This document shows positions 53,796 to 64,000 of a DNA stretch of 64,000 bases, piece after piece; within the stretch, counting starts at the first letter, position 1; each line of letters begins with the position of its first letter. A program made the translations under genes and the position numbers. This DNA is from Luidia sarsii (lineage: Eukaryota > Echinodermata > Asteroidea > Paxillosida > Luidiidae): positions 19,719,960 to 19,783,959 of the forward strand of contig OX465111.1 in assembly GCA_949987565.1 (NCBI GenBank), given 5' to 3'. The notes beneath the pieces were generated by a model. It worked only from the letters and a program-made list of their open reading frames with translations. It did no database searches and was not told the DNA's origin.

Positions 53796-55197
53796 GTTTG
53801 TGCTGATTTATTCTTCAAAGTGCAATGTGAACCGTACATCAATACACAAAATATTAAGCCACTATTAATTGTACAACAAATTGATCATAGACCTTTACAT
53901 TGCTTCACCCTTCTGAACACCGTCATCATGTTTGATTTCATTCAGTGTCCTGACGAAGGGCAGAGCATAATGATGTCCGAAACGTTGAATTACCGGCTCT
54001 TCTCATAGCCGTACCCTTTCTGGAAAGAGACGACCTTCATGGTGTCACCGCAAACTCTCCACAATTTCTAAAGACGAAATCAATGTGTAATAATATCTAG
54101 AATTAAATCAAATACATTTTTATAAACACAAATATAGATAACATAATTAAATAGCGCTTTCGTTGAGCACCCACTCAAGTGAAGATTATAATTTTGACTG
54201 TGATAGTGATAGGAGTTTGTTGGATTCTGGTGAGATCTAAAATGTCAAATCTGACGCCAGACGAGTCAGTTTGAAGGCGGTCAGTTCCGGGCTGTCCCCA
54301 ATGTTCAGACTGTTTTCATGGACTAGTCATTTTCTGCCAGAAAAGTTGATGTACTATCTTGTGTGTTCCCGTTGGTTTACGTGTGAATGTTTGACTCAAA
54401 AGCTACTCCTGAAAGTCGCCGTTATTTAATGGCAAGGCCTCAAGGCCGGTTACTTCTCGCCGTAGATGCACATGGTGTCGGTCTTGACGAAGTGGGTACG
54501 GTCGACCTCGGAGCGGGTGACGTTGTTGAGTTGGCAGGTCTTGGCGGTGCCGTCCGCTCCGGCGGCGTTGCCGTTGACCGGCGAGTGCAGCAGGTTGAAG
54601 GATCTGCAGGCCGGGTGGTCACGGGCGCACCGCGCCGCGCACTCCAGCAGGCCGTCGACGGGAAACTCTTGCAGGGCGAACCCCGTCAGGCAGGACACCA
54701 GCAGACGCCAGGACTTCAGCTCCGTCCGCACTTGCTCTGCCTTGCAGACGGTAGGCTTGAGAGAGTCGTTACATATGAGGTCTCTCCAGAGTCCATCTGT
54801 ATCCACCACTGCGCAGTTCTCATTTGTCTCTCCAGAAAAATCTCCTTGATTCTTGTACAAGTCTATATCGTACTGCCCGCCATTTGCGCACACCCACTGC
54901 CCTTCGACTTCCATGTCGTTGCAGTTGATCCAGAACAGTTTGCCCATGAGATCCACCATGAAGTCGAGCTCTTCCTTGGTGTCGGGGGATTTGGCCTCCC
55001 ATCTCCTGGCATTTCTGGCGGGCTTGGACCCAGTTGAGATCAACTCGCAAGGCCTTGTAGCACGACCGGCCCCACACCAACCAGTCGTCTCCTGGGCACA
55101 CCAGCGAAGGATGGCACGGGGTGTGAGCCGAGCACATCCCGACGGTGAAAAGAACAAGGGTGACCATCTTCAAGCCTTCCATCTTTAGATACAATCT
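53796..55197. repeat. Segmental duplication unit 2 (lectin locus)
   Basis: The counterpart of 49653-51240, with small indels between the copies. Confidence 0.9.
54450..55182 (-). pseudogene. C-type lectin/PAN duplicate with frameshift
   Basis: Close copy of the gene at 50486-51223. A 5-bp deletion between 54989 and 54990 removes the second Met-Ala coding positions after QEMGGQ and puts the remaining lectin and PAN parts out of frame with the signal peptide. Apart from it both halves are open. Substitutions cluster in the middle of the lectin domain (NQGDFSGETNENC against NHDDPSGTTSENC), the expected ligand side. It is a pseudogene unless the deletion is a sequence error. Confidence 0.8.
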
Positions 55198-55540
55198 TCG
55201 CCTTTTCAAGTGTTAAGGTACCAAGACAACCGTACAGAGTAGACTTAGACATGCACAGCCACAGACGTACAACGGTAATATGACAGTGGCAGTCCGTTGA
55301 GTTCGTCTACCGTATACGACTAACCACAATATTGCCCGCGAAGTACCTTTATTTGATACACGTCACTTTCCTTGTGTAAGGCGGGGATGGAGCGGGTAAT
55401 TAATACCAAGGCCATGACATGGCGACGTTGGCAGCTTAAATTGACAGCACGCCTGGATATTGAAACCATTCTAAATCAAGGCAGTGGGAAGACAACAGTG
55501 TCTCTTCAAATGGTTGAATATTGAATCCTGATCAAGTCAG

Positions 55541-55777
55541 TTAGAAGGACCAAATGGAAGTTGCCATGACAACCGACATCAGCGAGACGACATACAAGAA
55601 TGACGCCATGAAAAAATCACCTGGCATAAAGTATACACCGTACAAAACTACCTTCATGCGGTGGTGATAGCAGTTGTTTGCTGCAGTATTGCTCGGACAG
55701 GGACATTTGAAATTCAGGAAGAGACCCACACAGATGATGATGAAAAGAACAAGGGCGATCATTTGAAAGCCTTCCAT
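55541..55777 (-). pseudogene. Third lectin-locus remnant, 5' part only
   Basis: It begins MEGFQMIALVLF, like the two lectin genes, and shares their upstream TACAATCTTCGCC. After about 35 residues (CPCPSNTAANNC) it no longer resembles a lectin and ends after a second hydrophobic stretch. It may be a signal-peptide exon of a diverged copy or a dead fragment. Confidence 0.5.
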
Positions 55778-55898
55778 CTTTAGTTACAATCTTCGCCTAC
55801 AAGTGTTCAGGTATACCCTGGATACCGTACACGCTACACGGTAGAGACTTGGGCGCGCACTGCTAGCCACGTAACTACATCGGCAATAATTATGACAA

Positions 55899-56204
55899 TT
55901 GTTGCAGTCAGTTGAGCTCGTCTTCCGTTCATGGTTTTCCTTTCATAAATATCCTCGTGAAAGGCAGAAAGGCAAATCATTATTCCGAGGCAGTGCCATG
56001 GCAACGGTGGGTGTTGAAATGATTAATTGCTGCTGCAATCTTAAGTCAATTAAGAGCTACAGGGAAATTGCCATCAAACCAAAATCACTGAGACGACGTT
56101 CAAAATGTCATGTATTAAAAGCAGGAAATTGCCAATTATTTATTCCTCTCAAGTGTTTTCCTCTTCTTCTTTTTCTCCTTTCATATTAAATGTGAAAAAC
56201 TAAT
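55899..56204. other. Intergenic; no gene seen
   Basis: A diverged piece similar to the 53-kb 120-bp units (GAGGCAGTGCCATGGCAACGG) is the only feature. Confidence 0.4.
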
Positions 56205-56408
56205 ACTCAAAATTTAGTGGGCCTGCCGTTTCGATCCTAGCAGGACCTTTCTCAAAGGCAAAGGCAGAGTGGCATAGACCAGAGTGGTCCTTGCCACTCT
56301 GCCTTTGAGAAAGGTCCTGCTAGGATCGAAACGTCAGGCCCACTAATTTCTGAGAGTTGCATTTTGGTAATTTTAGTCAGTAAGCAGTTTGCAACATTTT
56401 TGTATATC
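56205..56408. repeat. Head-to-head PLE-tail palindrome with spacer
   Basis: A minus tail (56205-56265) and plus tail (56300-56408) are separated by a short stem-forming spacer CAGAGTGG...CCACTCTG. The plus copy ends GCAACATTTTTGTATATCA. Confidence 0.85.
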
Positions 56409-56518
56409 AAAAAATAATACGAACTGTCCTTGCCACTTCTTTAACCGTGCTGGAATTTTATTTTTTAAACATGTACCAACACATAAGACATATTATGTTC
56501 AACTCGGCAGTTCTGGAA

Positions 56519-56812
56519 TGCGAGGAAATGTGTTAGAAATGATAGTTTTCACGACTCTATTCCACATCCTGTTCGGAGCAAAAGCTGAACAAAAGCCGCC
56601 GGGTAACGAGAGTGGCCTACAAAAATAAAAACCAATGCCATGTCCGTCATTATTCAGTTGACGACGGAAACGGCTGCGAGGAAGCAGATGTTGCCATGAT
56701 CGCATCGAACCTGAATACACACTGGAGGAATTTGTGCAACTGGAACACGAAGCTTCTGATCGCGGGCATGGTGGGGATGAGGAAGATCGACAACCAAAAT
56801 AGTGAGTGGTAG
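56519..56812 (+). other. Unassigned pair of short frames with a signal-like start
   Basis: MRGNVLEMIVFTTLFHILFG resembles a signal peptide. The frame stops near 56626, while the +1 frame stays open to 56812 with CHVRHYSVDDGNGC. A frameshift or splice could join them. No family recognised. Confidence 0.25.
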
Positions 56813-56934
56813 GTCCAATGTTTCCCCTGCTCCATCATAAAAATCTGTCTTTCTAAAAATGCGTCTTTGTCCTAGATAATATTTGCACGGTGGAAAGACT
56901 AAGCTTGCGGTGACACCGTGTATAGCTCTGAAAA

Positions 56935-57835
56935 GAGTTACCGGCTCTGTTCAGAGTCACACTCCTTCTTGAAAGAGAAGAGCTAGCTACATGGTGTCAC
57001 CGCAAACCTTCCACTTAGTATTTTCACCATGCAAACCTTCAAGTCTTATCTGAGTTACCAGCTCTGTTCAGAGTCACACTCCTTCTTGAAAGAGAAGAGC
57101 TAGCTACATGGTGTCACCGCAAACCTTCCACTTAGTATTTCCACCATGCAAACCTTCAAGTCTTATCTGAGTTACCAGCTCTGTTCAGAGTCACACTCCT
57201 TCTTGAAAGAGAAGAGCTAGCTACATGGTGTCACCGCAAACCTTCCACTTAGTATTTCCACCATGCAAACCTTCAAGTCTTATCTGAGTTACCAGCTCTG
57301 TTCAGAGTCAAACTCCTTCTTGAAAGAGAAGAGCTAGCTACATGGTGTCACCGCAAACCTTCCACTTAGTATTTTCACCATGCAAACCTTCAAGTCTTAT
57401 CTGAGTTACCAGCTCTGTTCAGAGTCACACTCCTTCTTGAAAGAGAAGAGCTAGCTACATGGTGTCACCGCAAACCTTCCACTTAGTATTTCCACCATGC
57501 AAACCTTCAAGTCTTATCTGAGTTACCAGCTCTGTTCAGAGTCAAACTCCTTCTTGAAAGAGAAGAGCTAGCTACATGGTGTCACCGCAAACCTTCCACT
57601 TAGTATTTCCACCATGCAAACCTTCAAGTCTTATCTGAGTTACCAGCTCTGTTCAGAGTCACACTCCTTCTTGAAAGAGAAGTGCTACATGGTGTCACCG
57701 CAAACCTTCCACTTAGTATTTCCACCATGCAAACCTTCAAGTCTTATCTGAGTTACCAGCTCTGTTCAGAGCCACACTCCTTCTTGAAGGAAAAGTTCTA
57801 CATGGTGTCACCGCAAACCTTCCACTCAGTATTTC
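56935..57835 (+). repeat. 117-bp tandem array, about 7.5 copies
   Basis: Units contain GCTCTGTTCAGAGTCACACT, CTTCTTGAAAGAGAAG, CATGGTGTCACCGCAAACC and CCACCATGCAAACCTTCAAG. Same repeat family as the 82-bp array at 14-17 kb, with a longer unit. Confidence 0.95.
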
Positions 57836-58227
57836 TCCTATCTGCTTCTTTGTATATGTTTAGAATAATAATCAATTTTTCATCTGGGAAACGTTATCTT
57901 TATGTTTTCATACCCCTTTAGGTTGAATTTATGAACATATCTAAAACATGCATGCAATCTGCCTCATGAATAATTGATTAATTATTTTTTCCTAAGATAT
58001 GCATATTTGATTGAAATCAATCATATGATTAGATTCAGCAAATCTATTAGCACTCAAGTTCATCTGACATTATGTTTGTGAGATCATTAGGGGGAATTCT
58101 GAGGTACCCCAGTATTCACATGAAGCGAAATAGCACAGTGCACGCAGGGCCAATCCCTTCACTGTACAGCTCACCTTTCTCCGTTATCTTGACAAATTGC
58201 AAATTTAAACCAATTGAAAAAAAAATT

Positions 58228-58280
58228 GGGACCGGATTTGAACCTGAGGGCTGTGCTCTGGCGTACCGGTGTTTTCTGTT
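58228..58280 (-). repeat. tRNA-like box B fragment
   Basis: The minus strand has CAGGTTCAAATCCGGTCCC. Only the 3' half of a SINE head is visible. Confidence 0.4.
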
Positions 58281-58434
58281 GTGGTGGCCTTCCCAAAATA
58301 TCTTTACCGGGATGTGTGTGTGTGGGGGGGGGGGCGCCAGTCAAACGCACCGGAAATATCTAGTTGTTCACCCGCACCCTTCTTGCATTCAAATGTTAAC
58401 AACCAGCGATAATGGTTAATCAATTTAGTGGAAA

Positions 58435-58560
58435 GATTGCGGTGACCGTGGCCATGTATATCTTCAAGAAGCGTGGCTCTTTTCAGAGCCACGCCTCTTG
58501 AAAGAGAAGATACACATGGTGTCACCGCAAACTTTCCACTAGGTTCTCCACCATATGCAA
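58435..58560. repeat. Stem-loop repeat, long palindromic copy
   Basis: GCGGTGACCGTGGCCATGTA pairs with the complement ending ATGGTGTCACCGC. The apex is GGCTCTTTTCAGAGCC at 58475-58490. Confidence 0.85.
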
Positions 58561-58875
58561 ACCTTAGTTAATTAATTTGTCTTAATTAATTTGAGTCTTA
58601 GTTATTTAATTTGTCTTAATTCATTTGAGTCTTAGTTAATTAATATGTCTTAGTTAATTAATATGTCTTAGTTAATTAATATGTCTTAGTTAATTTAATT
58701 AATATGTCTTAGTTAATTAAATTAATATGTCTTAATTAATTTGAGTCTTAGTTAATTAATTTGTCTTAATTAATTTGAGTCTTAGTTGTTTAATTTGTCT
58801 TAATTAATTATTTGAGTCTTAGTTAATTAATTTGTCTTAATTAGTTTGAGTCTTAGTTAGTTAATTAATTTGTCA
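58560..58875 (+). repeat. AT-rich GTCTTAGTTAATTAAT minisatellite
   Basis: Irregular units of TTAATTAAT and GTCTTAGTTAA over 300 bp. A short relative lies at 59205-59270. Confidence 0.9.
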
Positions 58876-58974
58876 AACAAATATGCCCATAGAGCAAACT
58901 GACAGAGAAACCTCTGAGAAAAAAACAACAACTAAAAACTGACAGACAACTGAAGGTGACCGTGTGACACATTT

Positions 58975-59065
58975 CTTTAGAGACGGAGTGTGGCTCTGAA
59001 AAGAGCCGGCAACTCGACATTTCGGGCAGTGTGTCAATCGACAGTCTCCTGCCGTTGAGTAAACT
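58975..59065 (-). repeat. Stem-loop repeat fragment
   Basis: The minus strand has GGCAG...CTGCCCGAAATGTCGAG, then GGCTCTTTTCAGAGCC (complement of 58992-59007) and CACACTCCGTCTC. Order as in the 24.6-kb copy. Confidence 0.75.
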
Positions 59066-59475
59066 TAATCCGTAATTAATTCAATTATTTTACCAGTCAG
59101 TCTTAAAAACTCATAACAGAAAAATAAGAGCATTTCAAGGGAAATAGGGTGATCGAAATTAGCTTGTTTCCATTTCAATAAATCCGTTGCTTTGCTTTGC
59201 AAACCTTAGTTATTTAATGTCTTAATTAACTTGAGTCTTAGTTAATTGATTTGTATTAATTTGTATTTCCATTGATATTAGTAAGCTGGATTTACTGCAC
59301 AGCTTCGTGTAAACATGTCAGAGTTCAAAGTGCTTTGACCTAAACGAGGAAGTTCTTCGGGAATTTCCTTTTTTCCATTCTTTACGAGGTTGGTTCCAAC
59401 GCTGCACTGAAATACCGTATAGTTGTTGCATTGGGTTCGCAAGTTTCGCAGCTACGAATCTCGATCAAGAAAAGC

Positions 59476-59530
59476 ATGCCGTTATCTACACACTGGGTGA
59501 TTATTCTGCACTTTGTGTGCTGTCTTCAAG
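59476..59530 (+). CDS. Receptor exon 1 (signal peptide)
   Basis: 18 codons plus one nt. A hydrophobic core WVIILHFVCCL precedes donor GTGAGT. Confidence 0.75.
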
Positions 59531-62500
59531 GTGAGTACATAACCATCTCTCTGATTCCCTCTCATCAAACAATTATCACTGGTTCATGTGTCTATGGTTT
59601 TGGATATGATATACGCACGGCCCATATTTTGTTTTCATTTATTTTCCCAACGCGTAAAGGAAAACTGACTGGGAACCTAATTTTAAACATAAATCTTAAA
59701 ATTTAGTGGGCCTGACGTTTCGATCCTAGCAGGACCTTTTTCAAAGGCAGAGTGACAAGGACAAAACAGATACATGTACATGGAGGAAGGGGGGAGAGTG
59801 AATAGGACACGGATGAGAAACAAAGGACAAAGAGTGAAGCTGGTAGGGAGAGATCAAAGGGAAGGGCAAGCGGTGGGGTAGGGATTAGTGAGAGGAGGGG
59901 GAAAGATCAAAGAGAAGGGCAAGGAGTAGGGTAGGGATTAGTGACAAGAGGGGGAAAGATCAAAGAGAGAAGTGTGAAGGACTGAACACAAAAGAAGGAT
60001 TATCAGAAAGCTGCATGGTGTTAGTCATTACCCTAAATATCAGAAATCAGAAATCTACCCTTAACCCGATACGTCTGGTTTTGCGTGCCAGATGTCTTCA
60101 CTATCCAGCCCTATATAAGATGCTGGCCTTCAAAAATAGTCGACCTGATTTATCGGTTTGTCTGGAATTTGTTTGCAAGTATGTTTATTTACCTTGTGAT
60201 ATATGACCCCACCATCGCCACGTACATGTCAATCCTGTTCAGTATGTGTTATTTTATAGATACATTGTACTTTATACATTCAGTTTGCAGTGGCCAGGTT
60301 GCTGTGACATCGACAGTGACCGTTGAAGCTGGTGAAGGTTTTGAAGGGTTCATGAAAGTGTTGACATGCCGGTATGCCTGGATACCTCCATGTCCTGATA
60401 GACCTGATGGTTATTCGTGTACTTTGGTGGGGATATTCTGGATGAAGGGATCAGATCCCATCGCTTACATTGATCATGAGAATGCAGACAGTGTTGAATA
60501 CTATGGAGAGTATGATGAGCCTAATTACATCATATCAAGCATGGACATCAACACAGGATGTGACCTGACCATTCAGAGTGTAGCACAGAATGACAGCGGT
60601 GATTACAAGTGTGTAGTCTATACAAACAGCCCCGTTTCTCAAGTGGATAACGGCCAGGCTGTACTGACTGTAACGACCATAGGTAAGTGCATGTGTTCAT
60701 TGTGTTTGTATTGTTGCCATCCTTGTTACCAGCATACTTATATACAAAATAACACCCAGATATTAAATCAGCTTGGCAAATGTCCACCTGTGTATTGCCC
60801 ATAAACTTCATGTTTACATACAATTGTCAAAGTTTTTAGTTAATACCTACATTATGAATGTTTTTCTGCTTGCTTATTTTAGAGAGGGACACCGATTACA
60901 CTGCCAAATAAATCAATTTTAGATTTGCCAAATAAATCGAAGAAAAAATCCCTTTATGTTTATAGGGGATGTATTTTTGTTAACAAGTCATGAGCCTCCA
61001 TGTCTTTTGGCACAGTGCGGTAATTGCTTACACTAGTCTTACGCGACGACTCAACCGGGAATTGTATGCGAGTCCTGCATCACTGTCTCAGCTTCGAGTG
61101 TGAAGGTGTTACACACAATAATCATTCAATAACTCGACAAGAAGGGGAGGCCATACACCGATCCAGTAGGCCACGCCCACCATAGCAACGGCCAAGCAAC
61201 CACGCACATGCGCACAGCGTGTCACGATCGCCCACACGCCGTGCGCGTCCACTGCACGCCCGCAACCACCGAAAACACTTCTCTCCGTTGGACTTTGGTT
61301 TTGGAAAAGGCCAAAAATGTACATTTCCTCTCTTGTCAGGGTATCGAGAGTCAGAATTACAATGAAAATATAATTGCCTAATACATACATGACAAAAGTA
61401 AACACAGCGAAAAGTGTAGAAAAGAATACAACGTTTTAAACGTCACCATATGTCAGACAAAATGGCGGCAATTTGTCGGACCTTAAATTGCGCGTGGTAA
61501 TTGGTCAATTTGTCAATGGGCGTGGCCTATTGGATCGGTGTATCAGGGTTATTTCGCTGTCCTGGAAAACATTTTTGCCTTCGAGTGTCACTGAAAAGTC
61601 TTGTTTTGATGCCGGGTGATTGACACTGCTCAAGTAAGAGCACATTCAGTGTTTTGAATTTCATGGACAGATTTTGAATGTCTACAGTGCGCTTGCATTT
61701 TCTCTATCAATAAACATTTTATTGCCAGTTCCACCTAATACCATAACACCTGACTACAATGGTGCAACATACATATACATTTTTACAATCATGTAACTGC
61801 ACTCTATCAACTTATGTAAGAAACTATGTTTTTAATGTTGTCTCTGGCGTTTGTTACTGCCAGTGCCACCCAGTACCATAACTCTTGACTACAATGGTGT
61901 GATATACAATGATGGAGACTCCATCTCAGTGGTAGCAGGTGATGGTAGGCAGTTCACCTGTAACACGCCTGGTGTATACCCACAAACCACCTTTAACTTG
62001 ACCCTCCCATCAAGCATCACTACAGACCAGCCACTGGGTGCTACAAACTCCTCTACCAATACTGATGACACAGTAGATAGCTCCAATATGATAACTGTCA
62101 GCATCGCCGAGAACCCAGCTACATCCCAGCTGACATGTGGTGCTACCAACAGGCAAGATGGATCCACACAATCTGACACTAGCATCACAGTTACCCTTCA
62201 GATTAAAGGTGTGTTGTACTTGATCTACCCATATGCACACATGCAAGCACATATGCAACATGGAATTAATCAACAGTACTTACTAGATACAATTTCAAGT
62301 GTGTGACTTCCTCGACTATCAACGTGAAAACACGGTAAATCACTTGTGAAGTTGAAGTTATTTCCTGAAAAGATTGTATAATGTGTTCACTTAATTTGTT
62401 TCCTTTTTTCAGTTCCGCCCAAGGAGGTTCACATGTTGCAATCTGGTAGTGAAGTAGGAGGTTCATTGACTCTTGACCAAGGAACGCAATACACCTTACA

Positions 62501-63914
62501 GTGTTTGGTACAGGGTACCAGACCAGCTGCATCTATCCAATGGTTGATATCCAATGCAATGCCTTCTACTGGTGTTGGAGGCCCAACCTCATCTCTAAAT
62601 AATGGATTGTATGACACATTAGGCTCCTGGACATTCACTGCAGACAGAACCCATTACAGGCAAGAGGTGAAATGTGTAGCAAGCACTGACGAGTCAACCC
62701 AGCCATACCCACAAGACATGACAACCATTGATGGCATAGGTTAGTACTTGTACATGCAAGTTAAACTGAATTAATAACTTACATATTGTACGCAATTGCA
62801 ATCGGTGTTTGGAAACTTTCAGGGAAGGTCCTTAGATGTACCTTCAATGAGGGTTTGCCCTTTACGATATACAGTATTAATCACTAAGTCCTCAGTGCTT
62901 TGCACGATGGTCTGCTAAAAAAAAACCACACAGCACGGGCGGGATTCGAACCCGCTACTACTGCATTTTAGGGCTGACGGCCCACGTGGTGGATTAGAAT
63001 CTGTATACCAGTGGGTGCCGCGTAGTACCATAGATATGATATGATATAATGATATAATAATTGCGGCGGGTATTGCCGCTTGAACTCGACCAGTTCGGTG
63101 GTCAAGTGGTACAGACGTCTGCACTAGACAGCAGGAGTCGAAGGTTCGATTCCAGCCCGAGCTTTCTTTTTTTTTCTTCCAGGAGTCAATCGGGCAAAGC
63201 ACTAAGCATTTTGTGCTTATTACTTTGAATTACATTCTCCTCGACGCAAGTATATCATATATAGGAAGGTTATTCCCCGTGTGCGTTGTTGCGCAAAACA
63301 AATAGTAATATTTTCAACTAACACAAGGAACTCTACGTTCCCTTGAAACGTCTCTAAAAAGTGTTCGTGCAAAACCGATGTAAAATGACTCTCGACTGAA
63401 TTAATGCAGTGACTTTGTATTTCTTCTCATGTTGCTCTCTCAGCAGATTTTCATAAAACTAATCAGGTCCTAAACAGTAAAGCATAAAGGGCAAATCCGA
63501 AACGTCACAAAGATTTCACATTTGTTTTACGAGCAATTCAACCCCCCAAAACCAAACTGAACAGAACTTGCATTTCTTTATTTATGGTTTTCTGGTTCAT
63601 CATCTGCTTTGTCTCTGTTTTTTTAGGAGGACCCGACTCTCCCACTGATGTAAGAACAACTGAGAAGACTTCAGACTCTATAACTGTGAGCTGGACAGCT
63701 GGGTATGATGGTGGTGAGGACCAGTGGTTCATTGTCAGCCACTTCAAGGCAAACTCAGACGATACAGAGGAGTTCAGTGAACGCATTACTGGAGGAGAGA
63801 ACATGTACACAGTGACTGGCCTTGAGGAATATACATCGTATGAGGTCAGGGTTTATGCTGAGAATAACATCAGCAGAAATCTTAACTTTGGAATGATAAC
63901 GATTACAACTTTGC
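59476..63914 (+). CDS. Ig/FN3 cell-surface receptor, 5' part (5 exons, runs off window)
   Basis: Exons 59476-59530, 60284-60682, 61864-62208, 62413-62739 and 63627-63914 join in one frame, every intron in phase 1, the symmetric class usual for Ig and FN3 modules. A signal peptide MPLSTHWVIILHFVCCLQ is followed by one V-like Ig domain, two further Ig-like domains and the first FN3 domain. No transmembrane segment is reached before the window ends. Families with this order include adhesion and immune receptors (NCAM, nephrin or hemicentin-like); the orthologue is unresolved. Intron 1 holds a PLE 3' end. Confidence 0.87.
59691..60034 (-). mobile_element. Penelope-like element copy 3, 3' end only
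   Basis: Tail, GA-rich 3' UTR and the first bases after the ORF stop are kept in reverse orientation in intron 1 of the receptor gene. It ends near 60034 where copies 1 and 2 enter the coding part. Confidence 0.85.
60284..60682 (+). CDS. Receptor exon 2 (V-like Ig domain)
   Basis: Acceptor ACATTCAG, donor GTAAGT. First Cys in VLTCRYAW, a Trp in GIFWMKG, and the last-strand signature NDSGDYKCVV. Two extra Cys near PCPD and YSC may form another disulfide. Confidence 0.87.
60683..61729. other. Receptor intron 2
   Basis: 61140-61540 has a pair of short inverted segments (GGCCACGCCCACCATAGC near 61170; GGGCGTGGCC near 61520). A degenerate foldback is possible. No exon other than the relic at its end. 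Confidence 0.4.
61730..61785 (+). pseudogene. Relic partial copy of receptor exon 3
   Basis: TTGCCAGTTCCACC, then AATACCATAACACCTGACTA and CAATGGTG align with the acceptor and first 45 bp of exon 3, 134 bp downstream. It breaks down at TACATTTTTAC. Confidence 0.7.
61864..62208 (+). CDS. Receptor exon 3 (Ig-like domain)
   Basis: Acceptor TTACTGCCAG, donor GTGTGT. It starts VPPSTITLDYNG, with Cys in QFTCNTPG and QLTCGATNRQDG. The Trp usual in strand C is absent, so the fold is atypical. Confidence 0.82.
62413..62739 (+). CDS. Receptor exon 4 (Ig-like domain)
   Basis: Acceptor TTTTTTCAG, donor GTTAGT. It starts VPPKEVHMLQSG; Cys pair in YTLQCLVQG and EVKCVAS, with Trp in ASIQWLIS. Confidence 0.85.
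62928..62990 (-). repeat. tRNA-like fragment
   Basis: The minus strand reads AGCGGGTTCGAATCCCGCCC, a perfect T-arm, but no D-arm or acceptor pairing is visible. SINE head or tRNA pseudogene in receptor intron 4. Confidence 0.5.
63083..63163 (+). repeat. tRNA-derived SINE head or tRNA pseudogene
   Basis: GTGGTCAAGTGGTACAGACG (box A-like), GGTTCGATTCC (box B-like) and a T-rich run at the end. The acceptor does not pair fully at the 5' side. Confidence 0.55.
63627..63914 (+). CDS. Receptor exon 5 (fibronectin type III domain)
   Basis: Acceptor TTTTTTTAG, donor GTAAGT. SPTDVRTTEKTSDSITVSWT and LEEYTSYEVRVYAEN carry the FN3 Trp, Leu and Tyr landmarks. Confidence 0.88.
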
Positions 63915-64000
63915 GTAAGTATTATGTAGCATTAGACATTCCAAATGTATTTCGTTTGAAACAAAAAAATTGTTTCCCCAATGTTCATTTATTTCCTGTG

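Noticed and set aside
62928..63163. Two tRNA genes in the receptor intron
   Set aside because: Only T-arm and parts of the D-arm are recognisable; no full cloverleaf could be drawn.

Overview
This is a repeat-rich, intron-rich metazoan nuclear segment. Genes have GT-AG introns and families restricted to animals: an ADAMTS protease, LRRIQ3, a GT92 glycosyltransferase, C-type lectins and an Ig/FN3 receptor. The transposon set (Penelope-like elements, ISL2EU-type DNA transposon, tRNA-derived SINEs, many foldback MITEs) fits a marine invertebrate, possibly a deuterostome such as a lancelet, echinoderm or hemichordate. The species cannot be fixed from the sequence alone.

Layout. 1-4.1 kb is a nested transposon stack: an outer element, a Penelope-like element (PLE) with a GIY-YIG nuclease inside it, and a 1,230-bp TIR element inside the PLE. 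4.3-5.2 kb holds two copies of a foldback MITE. From 17.2 down to 6.0 kb on the minus strand lies an ADAMTS-type metalloprotease gene in seven small exons. None of these is visible as a long ORF. Its introns carry large tandem arrays (37-bp, 116-bp and 82-bp units). 17.2-28.6 kb is intergenic or intronic: LINE fragments, PLE tails, microsatellites and a decayed LINE reverse transcriptase (20.6-22.2 kb, minus). A GT92 gene (28.6-29.7 kb, minus) has a GC-rich 5' flank. 30.2-33.2 kb holds remnants of an ISL2EU-type transposon (YqaJ-protein start and DDE transposase) split by a second PLE copy. 33.2-41.4 kb is mostly non-coding with MITEs. 41.4-46.7 kb (minus) is a complete five-exon LRRIQ3 gene. 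47.6-48.3 kb contains foldback MITEs, one nested with a visible empty site elsewhere in the window. 50.5-55.8 kb holds a tandemly duplicated single-exon lectin gene: one intact copy, one with a 5-bp frameshifting deletion, and a third 5' remnant. 56.9-59.3 kb is a 117-bp array plus AT-rich repeats. From 59.5 kb to the right edge, an Ig/FN3 receptor gene begins on the plus strand (signal peptide, three Ig-like exons, one FN3 exon, all phase 1-1) and runs off the window.

The genes have no obvious common pathway. Several encode secreted or surface proteins (ADAMTS, lectins, Ig receptor). The most unusual signals are in the repeats: a dispersed family carrying a histone-mRNA-like 3' stem-loop with base-pair covariation, PLE tails with a hammerhead-like core, head-to-head PLE-tail palindromes, and several insertions datable by target-site duplications or empty sites.
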